64,000 nt of DNA, from assembly GCF_000350085.1 (NCBI RefSeq), contig NZ_CAUM01000006.1:62001-126000 (forward strand), given 5' to 3'. The DNA is from Mesorhizobium metallidurans STM 2683 (GTDB lineage Bacteria; Pseudomonadota; Alphaproteobacteria; Rhizobiales; Rhizobiaceae). Within the stretch, counting starts at the first letter, position 1. The number at the start of each line of letters is the position of its first letter. Made by a program: the position numbers and the translations under genes. The notes below the pieces were generated by a model. It saw nothing but the letters and a program-made list of their open reading frames with translations, searched no databases and was not told the origin of the DNA. Below, piece after piece: positions 55,806 to 64,000 of the stretch.

Positions 55806-57083
55806 TCAGGCGGCGCGGATCTCGCGGATCGAGCTTTCCAGAATGTCGAGCGCTTCGTTCATGACGCCGTCCTGGATGGTGATCGGCGCCAGGAAGCGGA
55901 TGACATTGCCGTAGACGCCGCAGGTGAGCAGGATCAGCCCCTTGTCGAGCGCCTTCAGCCTCACCGCATTGGCGATTTCCACCGAGGGCAGACCCTTCTT
56001 CACATCGTTGAACTCGACCGCGTTCATGAAGCCCGGACCTCTGACATCGACGATCTCGGGAGCTTCGTCGCGGATCGACTGCAGCCGCTGCTTCAGCCTG
56101 CCACCCAGCGCATTGGCGCGGTCGCAAAGCTTTTCCTCGTCGATCACGTCGAGCACGGCATGTGCCGCGGCAACGCCGATCGGGCTGCCGCCATAGGTGC
56201 CGCCGAGGCCGCCGGGATTCGGCGCGTCCATGATCTCGGCGCGGCCGGTGACCGCCGCCAGCGGAAAGCCGCCGGCCAGGCTCTTGGCCATGGTGGTGAT
56301 GTCGGCCGCTACTTCGTGATGATCCATGGCGAACATCTTGCCGGTGCGGGCAAAGCCGGTCTGCACCTCGTCGGCGATCAACAGCATGCCGTGCTGGTCG
56401 CAGACCTTGCGCAGCGCGGTCATGAAGTCGCGCGGCGCCTCGTAGAAGCCGCCCTCGCCCTGCACCGGCTCCACGATGATGGCGGCGACACGGGCCGGGT
56501 CGACATCGGCCTTGAACAGCCGGTCGAGTGCCGCCAGCGAGTCGGCGACGGATACGCCGTGCAGCGCCACCGGGAACGGTGCGTGGAAAACATCGGCCGG
56601 CATGGCGCCGAAGCCTACCTTGTAGGGCACGACCTTGCCGGTCAGCGCCATGCCCATGAAGGTGCGGCCATGGAAGCCGCCGGCAAAGGCGATGACCGCC
56701 GGACGGCCGGTGGCGTTGCGGGCGATCTTGATGGCGTTCTCGACCGCTTCGGCGCCGGTGGTGACGAAAATCGTCTTCTTGTCGAACTTGCCGGGCAGAA
56801 TGGCGTTCAGCCGCTCGGCCAGCCTGATATAGCTCTCATAGGGCACCACCTGGTGGCAGGTGTGGGTGAAACGGTCGAGCTGCGCCTTGACCGCCTCGAT
56901 CACCTTGGGATGGCGGTGGCCGGTGTTGACGACGGCAATGCCGGACGAGAAGTCGATATAGCGGCGGCCCTCGACGTCCCAGATCTCCGAATTCTCGGCA
57001 CGGTCGGCATAGATCTGCGTGGTCATGCCGACGCCGCGCGAGATCGACCGGTTCTTGCGTTCGGAAATGGCTGAGTTCTTCAT
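55806..57083 (-). CDS. gabT: 4-aminobutyrate aminotransferase (GabT-type)
   Basis: A 425-residue class III PLP aminotransferase that moves the amino group of GABA to 2-oxoglutarate. The phosphate-binding region FVTTGAEAVENAIKIAR (about 107-123), the FHGRTFMGMALTG segment and the PLP Lys in TMAKSLAGGFPLAAV (about 267) are present. Family length is normal. A CGAGGGGAA ribosome-binding site precedes the ATG. It lies 166 nt downstream of a peptide-type ABC importer on the same strand, so uptake and use of an amine or amino acid may be linked. Other class III aminotransferases (for example for 5-aminovalerate) are hard to exclude. Confidence 0.9.
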   Translation of the reverse strand: MKNSAISERKNRSISRGVGMTTQIYADRAENSEIWDVEGRRYIDFSSGIAVVNTGHRHPKVIEAVKAQLDRFTHTCHQVVPYESYIRLAERLNAILPGKFDKKTIFVTTGAEAVENAIKIARNATGRPAVIAFAGGFHGRTFMGMALTGKVVPYKVGFGAMPADVFHAPFPVALHGVSVADSLAALDRLFKADVDPARVAAIIVEPVQGEGGFYEAPRDFMTALRKVCDQHGMLLIADEVQTGFARTGKMFAMDHHEVAADITTMAKSLAGGFPLAAVTGRAEIMDAPNPGGLGGTYGGSPIGVAAAHAVLDVIDEEKLCDRANALGGRLKQRLQSIRDEAPEIVDVRGPGFMNAVEFNDVKKGLPSVEIANAVRLKALDKGLILLTCGVYGNVIRFLAPITIQDGVMNEALDILESSIREIRAA

Positions 57084-57249
57084 TTTTTTCCCCTCGCCGG
57101 GCCGGCGCCCGTTCTCGTTTGGATGACTGCCGGGAATTGTTCTGACCTTATTTCACGTTTTCCTCAAGTTGGCACCGGCGGCGGGCGATTGGGCCTGTCG
57201 CCGGCCAGACTGCCGGAGCAGGCCAGCACACCGAGCGGCCCGAGCCGGT

Positions 57250-57999
57250 TCAAGCGGTTCTCACAAACCCCTCACTGGCTCGCAAGAGATTACGCGTGTA
57301 ATCCTTGGTCACGTGACGCCGGACGAGATCGTCCGCAGTCAGTTTCTCGACCGCCTCGCCGTTCTGCATCACCATCAGCCGCTCGCACATGTGAGTGATG
57401 ATGGCGAGGTCGTGGCTGACCATCAGGAAGGTCAGCTTGCGCCGCCGCCTCACCTCTTCCAGGAGGTTGAGCACTTCCGCCTGCACAGAGGCGTCAAGCG
57501 CCGAGGTCGGCTCGTCGAGCAGCAGGATCGAGGGTTCGAGGATGAGTGCGCGGGCGATCGCCACGCGCTGGCGCTGGCCGCCCGACAATTGATGCGCGTA
57601 GCGGAAGCGGAAGCCGGTTCCGAGGCCGACCTCGTCCAGCGCGCGTACGATGCGCTTCTCGCCATCGGCAAAGCCGTGGATGGCGAGCGGCTCCTGCAGC
57701 AGCCGGTCGACGGTCTGGCGCGGGTGCAGCGAGCCGTAGGGGTCCTGGAAGACCATCTGCACCTCGCGGTAGAAGGCCTTGTCGCGGCGCGGGCCGAGCG
57801 TCTTGCCATTGACGGTGATGCTGCCAGAGGCGACCGGGGCGAGACCGGCGATGGCTCTCAACAGAGTGGATTTGCCCGATCCGGATTCACCGACCAGGCC
57901 GAAAGACTCCCCCGATTGCACTTCCAGACTGACGCCCTTCAATGCGCGAAAGCGATCGAAGATCACTTCCAGCCTGTCGATGAAAAGTGCCGATGTCAT
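57250..57999 (-). CDS. Dipeptide/oligopeptide ABC transporter ATPase (DppF-like)
   Basis: A 249-residue ATPase subunit. Walker A is GLVGESGSGKSTLLRAIAG (about 36-54), the signature is HQLSGGQRQRVAIARAL (about 142), and Walker B is ILLLDEPTSALDASVQ. It ends soon after the ATPase core, with only a stub (KDYTRNLLRASEGF) of the usual oligopeptide C-terminal domain. ATG 57999 overlaps the upstream ATPase stop by 4 nt. It is the last gene of the five-gene importer operon. Substrates of this class include di- and oligopeptides, nickel and opines. Confidence 0.92.
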   Translation of the reverse strand: MTSALFIDRLEVIFDRFRALKGVSLEVQSGESFGLVGESGSGKSTLLRAIAGLAPVASGSITVNGKTLGPRRDKAFYREVQMVFQDPYGSLHPRQTVDRLLQEPLAIHGFADGEKRIVRALDEVGLGTGFRFRYAHQLSGGQRQRVAIARALILEPSILLLDEPTSALDASVQAEVLNLLEEVRRRRKLTFLMVSHDLAIITHMCERLMVMQNGEAVEKLTADDLVRRHVTKDYTRNLLRASEGFVRTA

Positions 58000-58829
58000 G
58001 CCGCCCACTCCGGCTTGCGGTCGAGCACCGGCAGCGGGTGGCGGTCGGCGCCGATCTTGGGCATGCAGTTGAGCAGGCCGCGCGTGTAGGGGTGCTGGGC
58101 GCGGCCGAGTTCCGATGCCTTGAGCTGCTCGACCACCTTGCCGGCATACATGACGATCACCCGGTCGCAGAAGGAGGAGACCAGACGCAAATCGTGCGAG
58201 ATGAAGATCAGGCCCATGCCTCGCTCGCTGACCAGCCGGTCGAGAATGCCGAGCACGTCGAGTTGCACGGTGACATCGAGCGCCGAGGTCGGCTCGTCGG
58301 CGATCATCATCTCGGGACCGGCGATCAGCATCATGGCGATCATGGCGCGCTGGCCCATGCCGCCCGAAACTTCATGCGGATGCAGGTCGAAGACGCGCGA
58401 GGGATCGCGGATCTGCACCGCCTCCAGCATGGCGAACGCGCGGTCGCGGGCCTCTGCCCTTGAGACCCTCTCATGCGTGCGCAGCGTCTCGACGATCTGG
58501 CGGCCGATGCTCATCACCGGGTCGAGCGAATATTTCGGATCCTGCAGGATCATGGCGATGCGTTTGCCGCGCAGCGCCCGGCGGTCACGCGGCGACGCGG
58601 CAAGCAGGTCGATGCCGTCGAAAGCCAGCGTCCTGGCCGTCACCTCCGCCTGCGGTGGCGTCAGGCCCATGATCGCACGGCCGGTCTGCGACTTGCCGGA
58701 GCCGCTCTCGCCGACGATGCCCAGCCGCTCGCGGCCGAGCGAGAAGGAAACGCCGCGCACCGCCTCGATCAGTCCGGTGCGGGTCGGGAAAGTGACGCGC
58801 AGGTTTTCGACGTCGAGAAGCGCGCTCAT
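57996..58829 (-). CDS. Dipeptide/oligopeptide ABC transporter ATPase (DppD-like)
   Basis: A 277-residue ATPase paired with the DppF-like subunit. Walker A is GIVGESGSGKSQTGRAIMG (about 38-56), the signature is HEVSGGMGQRAMIAMMLIAG (canonical form SGGMRQR), and Walker B is MMIADEPTSALDVTVQ. The C-terminus is the short form QHPYTRGLLNCMPKIGADRHP-like. ATG 58829 is chosen; the longer open frame to 59834 is an antisense-type shadow of the permease gene. It overlaps the permease stop by 4 nt. Confidence 0.92.
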   Translation of the reverse strand: MSALLDVENLRVTFPTRTGLIEAVRGVSFSLGRERLGIVGESGSGKSQTGRAIMGLTPPQAEVTARTLAFDGIDLLAASPRDRRALRGKRIAMILQDPKYSLDPVMSIGRQIVETLRTHERVSRAEARDRAFAMLEAVQIRDPSRVFDLHPHEVSGGMGQRAMIAMMLIAGPEMMIADEPTSALDVTVQLDVLGILDRLVSERGMGLIFISHDLRLVSSFCDRVIVMYAGKVVEQLKASELGRAQHPYTRGLLNCMPKIGADRHPLPVLDRKPEWAA

Positions 58830-59752
58830 TGGTCGCCGCTCCGGGGATCGAGCGCGTCGCGCAGGCCGTCGCCGAGAAGGTTGAAGCCGAGGCTGACGAT
58901 CAGGATGGCGAAGCCCGGCGCGCCGGCGACCCACCATTGGTCGAGCACGAAGCGGCGGCCGGACGCGATCATCGTGCCCCATTCGGGCAGCGGCGGCTGC
59001 GCGCCAAGGCCAAGGAAGCCGAGGCCGGCGGCGGTCAGGATGATGCCGGCCATGTCGAGCGTCACCCTGACGATGAGCGAGGAGACGCAGAGCGGCATGA
59101 TGTGGCGCAGCACGATGCGGAATGGCGAAGCGCCCATCAATTGCACCGCCTTGATGTAATCGGAGTTGCGCACGGTCAGCGTTTCGGCGCGCGCGATACG
59201 CGCGTAAGGCGGCCATGAGGTGATGGCAATGGCGAGCACCGCGTTCTCGATGCCGGGGCCGAGTGCGGCGACGAAGGCCAGTGCCAGGATCAGCTTCGGG
59301 AAGGCGAGGAAGATGTCGGTGATGCGCATCAGGACCGCATCGGTCCAGCCGCCGGCATAGCCGGCGACGGTGCCGACAAGCAGGCCGATCGGAGCGGCGA
59401 TGATGGCGACCAGGATGACCACGTAGAGCGTCCAGCGCGAGCCGTAGATGATGCGCGAGTAGATATCGCGGCCGAGATCGTCGGTGCCGAACCAGTGCGC
59501 AGCACTTGGCGCCAACAGGCGAGCGTTCTTCAAGTCGCCGATGGTCGGCGAATAGGGCGCCAGCACATCGGCGAAAGCCGCGACCACCAGCAGTGCGAGG
59601 ATGATGAGCAGGCCAACAAACGCCAGCCGATTGGCCGAAAAGCGCCGCCACGCCACATAGGCGCGTCCGAGCCTCGCCTGCATGCGCGAGGCCGGCCGCT
59701 CGCTGAGCAGCCAGTCGCGGCGGGAGAGGGGGCCGGCGTGGGAGGCGGTCAT
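58826..59752 (-). CDS. Dipeptide/oligopeptide ABC transporter permease (DppC-like)
   Basis: A 308-residue inner-membrane protein with six transmembrane segments. An N-terminal cytoplasmic tail precedes LAFVGLLIILALLVVAAFAD. The DppC-type motif HWFGTDDLGRDIYSRIIYG is present. The EAA loop is EAA-like (AVQLMGASPFRIVLRHIMP), where ATPases dock. ATG 59752 fits the family N-terminus; the frame to 60046 is not needed. About 200 nt holding a family E repeat separate it from the DppB-like gene. Confidence 0.92.
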   Translation of the reverse strand: MTASHAGPLSRRDWLLSERPASRMQARLGRAYVAWRRFSANRLAFVGLLIILALLVVAAFADVLAPYSPTIGDLKNARLLAPSAAHWFGTDDLGRDIYSRIIYGSRWTLYVVILVAIIAAPIGLLVGTVAGYAGGWTDAVLMRITDIFLAFPKLILALAFVAALGPGIENAVLAIAITSWPPYARIARAETLTVRNSDYIKAVQLMGASPFRIVLRHIMPLCVSSLIVRVTLDMAGIILTAAGLGFLGLGAQPPLPEWGTMIASGRRFVLDQWWVAGAPGFAILIVSLGFNLLGDGLRDALDPRSGDQ

Positions 59753-59776
59753 GACGATGCCTTTTGAAGCTGTCGA

Positions 59777-59909
59777 CCCCCACTCCGGTCTGCTTCGCAG
59801 ACCACCTCTCCCCCGTTCGACGGGGGAGAGGCAAGGCGCCAAGCGTGCGACCAGCTTTTCCTCTCCCCCGGGCAGGGGGAGAGGTGGCCCGAAGGGCCGG
59901 AGTGGGGGT
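59777..59909 (-). repeat. Family E long inverted repeat between the two permease genes
   Basis: A 133-bp element whose ends CCCCCACTCCGG and CCGGAGTGGGGG are complementary. Inside are CTCTCCCCC/GGGGGAGAG hairpins, two of them. Such elements are frequent in rhizobial genomes. It sits inside the importer operon, where it would form a large RNA stem between dppB- and dppC-like genes. Confidence 0.8.
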
Positions 59910-59948
59910 GATTGGCCGCAGCCAAGCCGGAAAGTGCGATACCTCTGC

Positions 59949-61016
59949 TCATCTCGTTTTGGTCCTCGGGTCGAGCACCCGGTAGAGCAGGTCGGACAGA
60001 AGATTGATGGCGATGAAGACCGAGCCGATGACGATGGTGCCGCCAAGCACGGCGTTCATGTCGGCGTTCTGCAGCGAATTGGTGATGTAGAGGCCGATGC
60101 CCGGCCAGGAGAACACCGTCTCGGTCAGCACCGAGCCTTCGAGTAGCCCGGCATAGGATAGCGCGATCACCGTGACCATCGGCACCGCGGCATTGCGCAG
60201 CGCGTGGCCCCAGATGATGCGCCGTTCCGACAGGCCCTTGGCGCGCGCGGCGACGATATATTCCTGGGAAAGCTCGTTCAGCATGAACGAGCGCGTCATG
60301 CGGCTGATATAGGCGAGTGAGAAATAGCCGAGCAGCGAGGCCGGCAGGATGATGTGGCGAAAGGCATCGCGGAACACGTCCCACTGCCCCTGCAATGCCG
60401 CGTCCAGAAGGTAGAAGCCGGTGATCGGCGTGAAGGTGTATTCGTAGACGACGTTGAGGCGGCCGGGAAAGGCGACCCATTGCAGCCTGGCATAGAACAG
60501 GACAAGCGCCAGCAGTCCCAGCCAGAAGATCGGTACGGAGTAGCCGATCAGGCCGATGATGCGCACGATCTGGTCGATGAGGCTGCCGCGCCGGACCGCG
60601 GCCAGCACGCCGAGCGGCACGCCGATCAGCGCGCCAATCAACGTTCCCAGCGTCGCCAGTTCGATCGTTGCCGGAAAGGCGCGGCGGATGTCGGTCATGA
60701 CTGGATTGGTGGTCAATACCGAGGTGCCGAAATCACCGTTCAGGGCATTCTTCACATAGATGTAGAACTGCTCGATCAGCGGCAGGTCGAGCCCCATCTC
60801 GCGGCGGGTGCGCTCGACGACATTGGCCGGCGCCCTGTCGCCGAGCACCGCCAGCACCGGATCTATCGGGATGACGCGGCCGATGAAGAAGGTCACCGCG
60901 AGCAGGCCGAGATACGTGGTCACCGCGATGACCAGGAAGCGGCCGATCGACGATAGAACAGCGACGGCACGGGCACCGCCACGTTCTGCCGTCGCCTGGT
61001 TTTCAGCCACGCTCAT
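59949..61016 (-). CDS. Dipeptide/oligopeptide ABC transporter permease (DppB-like)
   Basis: A 355-residue inner-membrane protein. An N-terminal transmembrane helix is followed by the DppB-type periplasmic segment with VIPIDPVLAVLGDRAP and RREMGLDLPLIEQFYIYV. Five further helices follow, and the EAA loop is ARAKGLSERRIIWGHALRNA. The C-terminus is PRTKTR. It follows the binding-protein gene by 18 nt and precedes the DppC-like gene across a repeat. Length is slightly above the family average because of a 20-residue N-terminal extension. Confidence 0.93.
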   Translation of the reverse strand: MSVAENQATAERGGARAVAVLSSIGRFLVIAVTTYLGLLAVTFFIGRVIPIDPVLAVLGDRAPANVVERTRREMGLDLPLIEQFYIYVKNALNGDFGTSVLTTNPVMTDIRRAFPATIELATLGTLIGALIGVPLGVLAAVRRGSLIDQIVRIIGLIGYSVPIFWLGLLALVLFYARLQWVAFPGRLNVVYEYTFTPITGFYLLDAALQGQWDVFRDAFRHIILPASLLGYFSLAYISRMTRSFMLNELSQEYIVAARAKGLSERRIIWGHALRNAAVPMVTVIALSYAGLLEGSVLTETVFSWPGIGLYITNSLQNADMNAVLGGTIVIGSVFIAINLLSDLLYRVLDPRTKTR

Positions 61017-61034
61017 GCGGCGCGTCCGCCGGCA

Positions 61035-62678
61035 TCACTCCTTGGAGACCTGGCCGACGAAGTTGGTGTCGAAGCTCGGGCCGAGCGCAAAGCCTTTGAG
61101 ATTCTTGCGCAGGCCGGCCACTTCCAGCTGCTGGTGGATGACGACGAAGGGGCTGGTGTCGAGGATCTTCTTCTCGAGATCCTGGTACATCGCCGCGCGC
61201 TTGGCCGAATCCTTCTCGAGCAGGGCCGCTTCGGTCTGTTTGGTCAGGTCCGGGATGTCCCAGGCATTGCGCCAGGCCAGCGTCTTGATCTTGGCATCAT
61301 CCGAATTGTCCGGATTACTGGCAAAGGTCTGGGCATTGGAGTTCGGGTCGAAATAATCCTGGCCCCACTGGCCGATATAGATGTCGTGATTGCGGGCGCG
61401 GTACTTGGTCAGCGTCTGCTTGCCGTCGCCGGGGATGATCTCCAGCTTGATACCGGCCTGTCCCAGCGTCTGCTGGATCGATTCCGCCATGCCGGTCACC
61501 GGCTGGGTGCTGCGTACGTCCATGGTGACGCTGAAGCCGTCGGGCAGGCCGGCCTTGGCCAGCAGTTCCTTGGCCTTGGCGACGTCGAGCTTGAACGGGT
61601 TCTCATCCAGTTCGCCGAGCACGCCCTTGGGCAGGAAGGTCTGGTGAATCTCGCCGATGCCCTTGAGGATGGTGGAACCCAAAGCGTCATAGTCGACAAG
61701 ATATTTGAACGCCTGGCGAACCTCGGGTTTGGCAAGGTTCGGGTTCTTCTGATTGAGACTGATATAATAGACCGTGCCCTTCGGCGCGCTGGTGGTCGTG
61801 AGGTCGGCGTTCTTGGCGATGGCGTCGAGGTCGTTCGGCTCGAGATTGCGGGCAACGTCGATGTCGCCGGCCTCGAGCGCCAGGCGCTGGCCCGAGCTTT
61901 CCTTCATGTTGCGATAGATGACGCGGGCAAGCTTGGCCTTTTCGCCGAAGTAGTTGTCATTGCGTTCCAGCACGACGGCCTCGTTGGCGCGCCATTCGCG
62001 CAGCTTGTAGGCGCCGGAGCCGGCATAGCCGGTCTTCAGCCAGGCATTGCCGAAATCATTGTCCCATTTGTAGTCGGCGCTCGGCGTCACCGCGGCGACA
62101 TGCTCCTTGACCAGCTTGGCGTCAACGACCGAGGCGACCGTCGCCGACAGGCAGTTCAAGACGAAGCTCGGCGCATAGGCCTTGTCGACGGTGAACTGGA
62201 ACGTCGTGTCATCGACGGCCTTGGCCTTCTCGGTGACGTTGCCGCCATCGATGCCGAACTGGCCGATGATGAAGGCCGGGCTCTTGTCGAGCTTGATGGC
62301 GCGCTCGAACGAATAGGCGACGTCCGCCGCCGTGATCGGATTGCCGGAGGCGAATTTCAGGCCGGGCTTGAGCTTGAAGGTGTAGGTCAGGCCGTCGTCG
62401 GAGACGGTCCAGCTTTCGGCGAGATCACCCTTGACCTTGGAGGTATCGCTCAGGTCGAGGCGGACAAGAAGATCGTAGGTGTTGCCGGTGACCTCGGCGG
62501 TCGACAGCTCGAACGCCTCGCCCGGATCCATGGAGATGATGTCGTCGATCGCGAAGCCTTCTACCAGCGTATCGGCGGGCGTCACGGCAAGGGCGGGCGC
62601 GCCGGCCAGAAGCAGCGCGGACATGGCCGCGCCGGCGAGCAAGGTGCGCGAGCGAAGAGCAAACTTTTCCATCATCAT
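61035..62678 (-). CDS. Peptide/opine-type ABC transporter substrate-binding protein (SBP family 5)
   Basis: A 547-residue exported binding protein. A signal peptide covers about residues 1-31 (ending GAPALAV). The SBP_bac_5 fold shows LVEGFAIDDIISMDPGEAFE near the start, YTFKLKPGLKFASGNPITAADVAYSFERA, and GQWGQDYFDPNSNAQTF near residue 420. Three ATG codons stand in a row; the first at 62678 is chosen with AGGGAA upstream. It heads the operon of the importer. The specific ligand (peptide, opine or similar) cannot be read from sequence. Confidence 0.93.
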   Translation of the reverse strand: MMMEKFALRSRTLLAGAAMSALLLAGAPALAVTPADTLVEGFAIDDIISMDPGEAFELSTAEVTGNTYDLLVRLDLSDTSKVKGDLAESWTVSDDGLTYTFKLKPGLKFASGNPITAADVAYSFERAIKLDKSPAFIIGQFGIDGGNVTEKAKAVDDTTFQFTVDKAYAPSFVLNCLSATVASVVDAKLVKEHVAAVTPSADYKWDNDFGNAWLKTGYAGSGAYKLREWRANEAVVLERNDNYFGEKAKLARVIYRNMKESSGQRLALEAGDIDVARNLEPNDLDAIAKNADLTTTSAPKGTVYYISLNQKNPNLAKPEVRQAFKYLVDYDALGSTILKGIGEIHQTFLPKGVLGELDENPFKLDVAKAKELLAKAGLPDGFSVTMDVRSTQPVTGMAESIQQTLGQAGIKLEIIPGDGKQTLTKYRARNHDIYIGQWGQDYFDPNSNAQTFASNPDNSDDAKIKTLAWRNAWDIPDLTKQTEAALLEKDSAKRAAMYQDLEKKILDTSPFVVIHQQLEVAGLRKNLKGFALGPSFDTNFVGQVSKE

Positions 62679-62929
62679 GGCGATTGTTCCCTGTTTTGTT
62701 GACCTGAGTTCCCGGCTCAGGGTTGAAGCGTTCTTGTGCCGGCCGAACGATGGCCCCAGACCTGTTATCGTGGCAATTTTTGTCCAGTTGGTCCACACCA
62801 TATCCGGCGACCGCAAGCCCGGCAACGAGCATTTTGCAGCCCGGCCACTGCGGCCAAAGCTGCTGCGGCGAGCGACCGGGAATGACCATCAACGGTCGTT
62901 AGAGGACAGGAAATGCGCTGTTTTTCCAG

Positions 62930-64000
62930 CTACTTAATCGTCGCGACCAGATCGGCATCGGGAAAACAGGTGGCGACGCGGCCGGTCTTGGCCTGCCATT
63001 TGCCGATCGACCGGCGCGTCTTGAACCCGGGCAGGCCGTCAGCGCTGCCGACATCGTAGCCCTCGGCTTCCAGCGCCCGCTGCAGGGCGGCGATATCAGA
63101 CCTGTGCAGACCGCCAACCGCACCCCAGCTGCCGGAAAAATTGCTGTCGCCACGAGCGATGCGGTCGGCGCCGTGGCCGATGAACAGGGCGTAGAGGTCG
63201 CTGGTGTTATATTGCTTCAGCACGTAGAAATTCAGCGTCACGATGAAGGCCGGACCGCTGCGGCCGGCCGGCATCAAAAGAAATCCTTCCTTCTTCAACT
63301 CGTTCGCTGGAAATGCCTTGCCGCCGACGCGTTTGATGCCCATCGCGGCCCAGGCGGAAATCTTCTTGCCCTGGTCGGGTCCTTCGAGCGAGCAGGAGAC
63401 GCTCTCGGGCGCCGTCACCTCGAAGCCCCAGCCACGGCCCTTCACCCAGCCGTATTGGACGAGATAGTTGGCGATCGAGGCCAGCGTGTCCGGTACCGAA
63501 TTCCAGATGTCGGCGCGGCCGTCGCCGTCGAAATCGACGGCATGTTTCAAGAAAGAGGTCGGCATGAATTGCGGCTGGCCGAGCGCGCCCGCCCAGGACG
63601 ATTTCATCGCGCCGACCGGCGCCAGCCCGCGCTCGACGATTTCGAGTGCGGCCAGGAGCTCGGTGCGGAAGAAGTCCTTCCTGGTCGCCATGAACGCCTT
63701 GGTGCCGAGCACTTCGAAGGCGTCGTAAGGCATCTTCGCCGCGCCAAAACCGGTCTCGCGACCCCAGATCGCCAGCAGCACCTCACCCGGCACGCCGTAA
63801 CGCTTCTCGATCGCGGCAAGCGTCCTGGCATTGGCCGCCTCGCGCGTTCGCCCGCCTGATGTGACGGCGCGAACCGTCTTTTCGGCGAAATAAGCGGCGG
63901 GCGAACCGAACTCCGCCTGATGCTGCTTCTGCGGCGTCGTCGCCTTCTTTCCCGGCATCACCAGGTCGGGCAGCTTGAGGTTCGGTTTGACGCCATCGAA
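62930..64000 (-). CDS. mltB: Lytic murein transglycosylase (MltB-type), 5' end missing
   Basis: The gene continues beyond the right edge; the visible part is 356 residues. The in-frame sequence before the first internal start codon reads FDGVKPNLKLPDL, typical for the family N-terminus, so the 63961 start is not real. The catalytic Glu is in LLAIWGRETGFG. SSWAGALGQPQFMPTSFLKHAVDFDGDG is an SLT/MltB hallmark split here by length only. A C-terminal peptidoglycan-binding domain covers the last 60 residues (LQRALEAEGYDVGSADGLPG). It cleaves peptidoglycan glycan strands. It is periplasmic; a signal or lipobox lies outside the window. Confidence 0.93.
   Translation of the reverse strand, partial: FDGVKPNLKLPDLVMPGKKATTPQKQHQAEFGSPAAYFAEKTVRAVTSGGRTREAANARTLAAIEKRYGVPGEVLLAIWGRETGFGAAKMPYDAFEVLGTKAFMATRKDFFRTELLAALEIVERGLAPVGAMKSSWAGALGQPQFMPTSFLKHAVDFDGDGRADIWNSVPDTLASIANYLVQYGWVKGRGWGFEVTAPESVSCSLEGPDQGKKISAWAAMGIKRVGGKAFPANELKKEGFLLMPAGRSGPAFIVTLNFYVLKQYNTSDLYALFIGHGADRIARGDSNFSGSWGAVGGLHRSDIAALQRALEAEGYDVGSADGLPGFKTRRSIGKWQAKTGRVATCFPDADLVATIK

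Noticed and set aside
58830..59834. N-terminal extension of the DppD-like ATPase (612 codons in total)
   Set aside because: The extra 335 codons overlap the DppC-like permease in another frame and have shadow composition; the ATPase fold begins at 58829.

Overview
The window is core chromosome of a Mesorhizobium-like alphaproteobacterium (order Hyphomicrobiales). The evidence is the GC-rich coding, the iron regulator Irr, the Flp/Tad pilus (cpa) locus, the fabA-fabB-fabI operon, the cluster lnt/phrR/metK/trmB running into rimP-nusA-infB-rbfA-truB-rpsO-pnp, and several families of short palindromic intergenic repeats typical of rhizobial genomes. I see no rRNA, tRNA, prophage, transposase or CRISPR array.

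Layout. 1-5837: Flp/Tad pilus genes. The minus strand carries pilA, cpaA, cpaB, cpaC and the start of cpaD, which runs off the left edge; the plus strand carries a stand-alone secretin N-domain protein and two TadE-like pseudopilins. 5851-9057: an orphan PhnD-like binding protein, deoB and mutM. 9212-16511: an enoyl-CoA hydratase, rpsT, and the replication genes dnaA, dnaN and recF, followed by a MoeB/ThiF-like E1 enzyme. The replication genes are separated by composite palindromic repeats, including a four-unit tandem array between dnaA and dnaN. 16516-19584: an acetyltransferase, a 2-hydroxyacid dehydrogenase, an SH3 exported protein, a DUF4260 membrane protein and Irr. 19929-23116: fabA-fabB-fabI, then a membrane protein that looks like a collapsed GGDEF-EAL protein.

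23129-35649, read on the minus strand from the right: rimP-nusA-ylxR-infB-rbfA-truB, then corA, rpsO, pnp and rsmC, the classical transcription/translation supercluster. 36004-47563: trmB, metK, a phrR/praR-type regulator, lnt, a VOC protein, corC, ybeY, phoH, miaB, plsC, rimI and tsaB, covering RNA modification, ribosome maturation and envelope lipid enzymes.

47725-55414 is the most distinctive block. It is an iron cluster of imelysin (IrpA-like), bacterioferritin-associated ferredoxin, bacterioferritin, a di-heme oxidoreductase, a second imelysin-like protein and a Tat-exported DUF1513 protein. A perfect palindrome matching the Irr (ICE) operator lies between it and a divergent FAD-dependent ferredoxin-reductase-like gene. 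55452-62678: an orphan ParD-type antitoxin, a GabT-type aminotransferase, and a complete dipeptide/oligopeptide-type ABC importer (binding protein, two permeases, two ATPases). 62930-64000: an MltB-type lytic transglycosylase cut by the right edge.

How the parts fit: most genes are housekeeping genes in dense, often 1-4 nt overlapping operons. The points of novelty are the iron cluster with storage genes embedded in an uptake module, the multi-family palindromic repeats with compensatory hairpin changes, the collapsed GGDEF-EAL gene, and the structured leaders of pnp and metK.
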